A stretch of DNA of 64,000 bases from Firmicutes bacterium CAG:24053_14 (GTDB taxonomy: Bacteria; Bacillota; Clostridia; Oscillospirales; Oscillospiraceae). The first letter of the stretch is position 1; each line of letters starts with the position of its first letter. Under the pieces are notes generated by a model. It saw nothing but the letters and a program-made list of their open reading frames with translations, made no database searches and was not told the DNA's origin. Shown here piece by piece: positions 62,614-64,000 of the stretch. Location of the stretch: contig MNSZ01000064.1 in the NCBI GenBank assembly GCA_001916715.1, positions 62,001 to 126,000 of the forward strand, written 5' to 3'. A program made the translations under genes and the position numbers.

Positions 62614-64000
62614 TCAGTCTGAAAACTTAACGACAATGACACCGTTTATCGTTTTTATAGAACCGGCGTTTGGATAACACGGCATTTCTTCAAATTCATC
62701 GGTCTGCTTTATCTGCTCTTCGGTGTCTGCATCAACATAGTCATACCGCGAAGCAAGAACATTGTACAAAAGATGCTTTCGCGTGTATATGTTTGCGACG
62801 GAATTCCCGGTGAACACACCGGTCATGCCGGGGGTGGCAGGAACATTGCTGTCCATATTGATCTTGCCGATGAGCGCTACGGGCGTTGAGGATGAAAAAT
62901 CGTCCTGTAATTCGATCTTTGCAGTGAGCTTTGTCATAAACGCATAAACATTCTTATAGGTCATATCCATGTAGAAATATGCGCGATTATCGATCAGAAC
63001 AAATTCGTAGGCACAGGCGAGCTGAGTCAAAAGCAGAGCCAATGTCAGCGCGAGCGACACAAAGCCGGAACGGGATTTAAGGATCCCACTGAAGCATATC
63101 CTCTCCGAAATAACAGCCGGGAAAATGAGCGGCAGCAGCATAGGATAAACCATAACAAGGTGAACCGTGAATTCACCGGCCATAACATAAACAAGATCGC
63201 AGGCAAGTGGGATAAGTGCGACTAATATGATAATCTCAATAATAGCGGAAAAGCTTTTATAAAGCCTGCGCTGAAAAATGATGGCAAGCGCCGCAACGGC
63301 CGAAAAGAGGAAAGCTGCCGCTGCGATATACTTGAAAAAGCTGTGGAATACAGCAGAGCGATAGAAATAAAAGAAATTTTTGTATGCTGCGGATATGCGA
63401 TCTATAAGCTGGCTGAATGTGACTATACCCATCGAGCTGATGCCCTGATAATCAATAAGCTCAACGTTGTTGACCTTCAGGCATATCCGAAGAATAACGA
63501 AGTACAGGATCATGCCGAAGGCAAGGCCGGCTATGTATTTCAACCCGACTGTAATAAATTCCTTAAAGCTCGAAAAACGTGAATCTATTACATCAACAAG
63601 CATGGAAAAAACCAGCAGCGCGGCGGTAAGCGGAAAATATGACTGATATATACCCATCGACAGGGCAACAGCCACTCCGCCGAGGGCGATGGCCGGCCAC
63701 TTCTTCCGCTGAATGAGGTGTGCAGATACAACCGACAGCAGCAGTGCGAGCAAGTATGAGCCAGAGCAGAACATATAAGCGTAGGTTGAAGTGACGGTGG
63801 GGAAAGAGACAATGCAGGCGGATATGAGCAAAGCCGGCAAAAAGCGGCTCACGCGCAGTATTCGCATTATCAAAACGGCGGCAGCTGCAAAGTACAACGC
63901 ACCGAGCACTGCGTTCAGCCACGGACTGCTGGTAAATCCGCTGATGCCCTGCGTAAAATACAGAAGCCACCGGCCCGACGAAAGAAGATTGGTGCCGTGG
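62614..64000 (-). CDS. GtrII-like polytopic glucosyltransferase (5' truncated by the window)
   Basis: At least 461 codons; the frame stays open past the apparent GTG at 63909 to the window end (reading HGTNLLSSGRWLLYFTQGISGF), so the start lies beyond 64000. About ten hydrophobic helices and a C-terminal outer domain (about the last 120 residues). The pattern fits GtrII/Gtr glucosyltransferases, which move sugars from lipid carriers to surface polymers. The neighbouring GT2 would load the carrier. Confidence 0.85.
   Translation of the reverse strand, partial: HGTNLLSSGRWLLYFTQGISGFTSSPWLNAVLGALYFAAAAVLIMRILRVSRFLPALLISACIVSFPTVTSTYAYMFCSGSYLLALLLSVVSAHLIQRKKWPAIALGGVAVALSMGIYQSYFPLTAALLVFSMLVDVIDSRFSSFKEFITVGLKYIAGLAFGMILYFVILRICLKVNNVELIDYQGISSMGIVTFSQLIDRISAAYKNFFYFYRSAVFHSFFKYIAAAAFLFSAVAALAIIFQRRLYKSFSAIIEIIILVALIPLACDLVYVMAGEFTVHLVMVYPMLLPLIFPAVISERICFSGILKSRSGFVSLALTLALLLTQLACAYEFVLIDNRAYFYMDMTYKNVYAFMTKLTAKIELQDDFSSSTPVALIGKINMDSNVPATPGMTGVFTGNSVANIYTRKHLLYNVLASRYDYVDADTEEQIKQTDEFEEMPCYPNAGSIKTINGVIVVKFSD

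Overview
The window looks like a chromosomal segment of a Gram-positive, anaerobic, gut-type clostridium, most likely of the Oscillospirales/Ruminococcaceae kind. The gene content supports this: formate-THF ligase, corrinoid methyl-transfer proteins with a RACo-type activator, the LarBEC nickel-pincer set, a glycogen operon, an SLH surface protein, oleate hydratase, a CIRCE-controlled Hsp20, an IF3-L35-L20 operon, strong AGGAGG ribosome sites and sigma-A promoters. GC is moderate (roughly 50-55% by eye). Species assignment is inference only.

Layout. 0-4 kb: 3' end of an old-yellow-enzyme-type Fe-S flavoprotein and two MFS carriers. 4-7 kb: larB-larE-larC. 7-10 kb (minus): a DUF3137 membrane protein, two lipoproteins and a DUF2442 protein. 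10-12.5 kb (minus): a MalT-like LuxR regulator. 12.6-17.5 kb: fhs, DUF2461, a DUF364 protein (minus), TatD DNase and a tyrosine phosphatase. 17.5-22.5 kb: a histidine-kinase-like protein, gap, TSUP and MBL proteins (minus) and a YoaK-like membrane protein. 22.5-28.2 kb: a divergent corrinoid methyl-transfer locus holding a homocysteine methyltransferase, a RACo-like activator, DUF2284, a UroD-type methyltransferase/corrinoid fusion broken by a frameshift, and a TetR regulator. 28.4-31.2 kb: a Crp/Fnr regulator, a small 2[4Fe-4S] ferredoxin and oleate hydratase. 31.3-34.4 kb (minus): a copper operon with an unusual P-type ATPase. 34.5-35 kb (minus): a Val-Phe-Gly-Cys tRNA array. 35-37 kb (minus): Hsp33, a methyltransferase and a YerC-like regulator. 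37.1-37.4 kb: a repeat element with 29-bp inverted ends. 37.4-42.6 kb: NfeD, stomatin, hexokinase and a ZnuABC-type importer. 42.7-45.8 kb: an amino-acid ABC importer and an M20 peptidase pseudogene. 45.9-49 kb: a surface protein, Hsp20 and an SLH metalloprotease-like protein. 49-56 kb (minus): an alpha-hydroxy-acid oxidase and a glycogen operon (glgB, glgA, GH13). 56-57 kb: a VOC protein and an Ssb-like protein. 57-59.5 kb: deoC, a small membrane protein and infC-rpmI-rplT. 59.5-61.6 kb: an S24 repressor divergent from a Y-family polymerase. 61.7-64 kb (minus): a GT2 glycosyltransferase and a GtrII-like protein running off the window.

The most unusual observations are these. (1) The amino-acid-binding lipoprotein at 42.8 kb appears circularly permuted: its C-terminal lobe segment sits just after the signal peptide. 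A solo copy of a repeat-element end lies about 10 bp after its stop codon. (2) The copper P-type ATPase keeps all transport and phosphorylation motifs but lacks the whole nucleotide-binding N domain. (3) The 10-mer TTATGTAAAC occurs ten times on both strands, in genes and between genes, where about 0.1 would be expected. (4) The copper operon promoter is flanked by two TetR-like operators. Also notable are an AUC start for infC with a leader attenuator, a three-cysteine LarE, and a histidine-kinase-like protein without its phospho-acceptor histidine.
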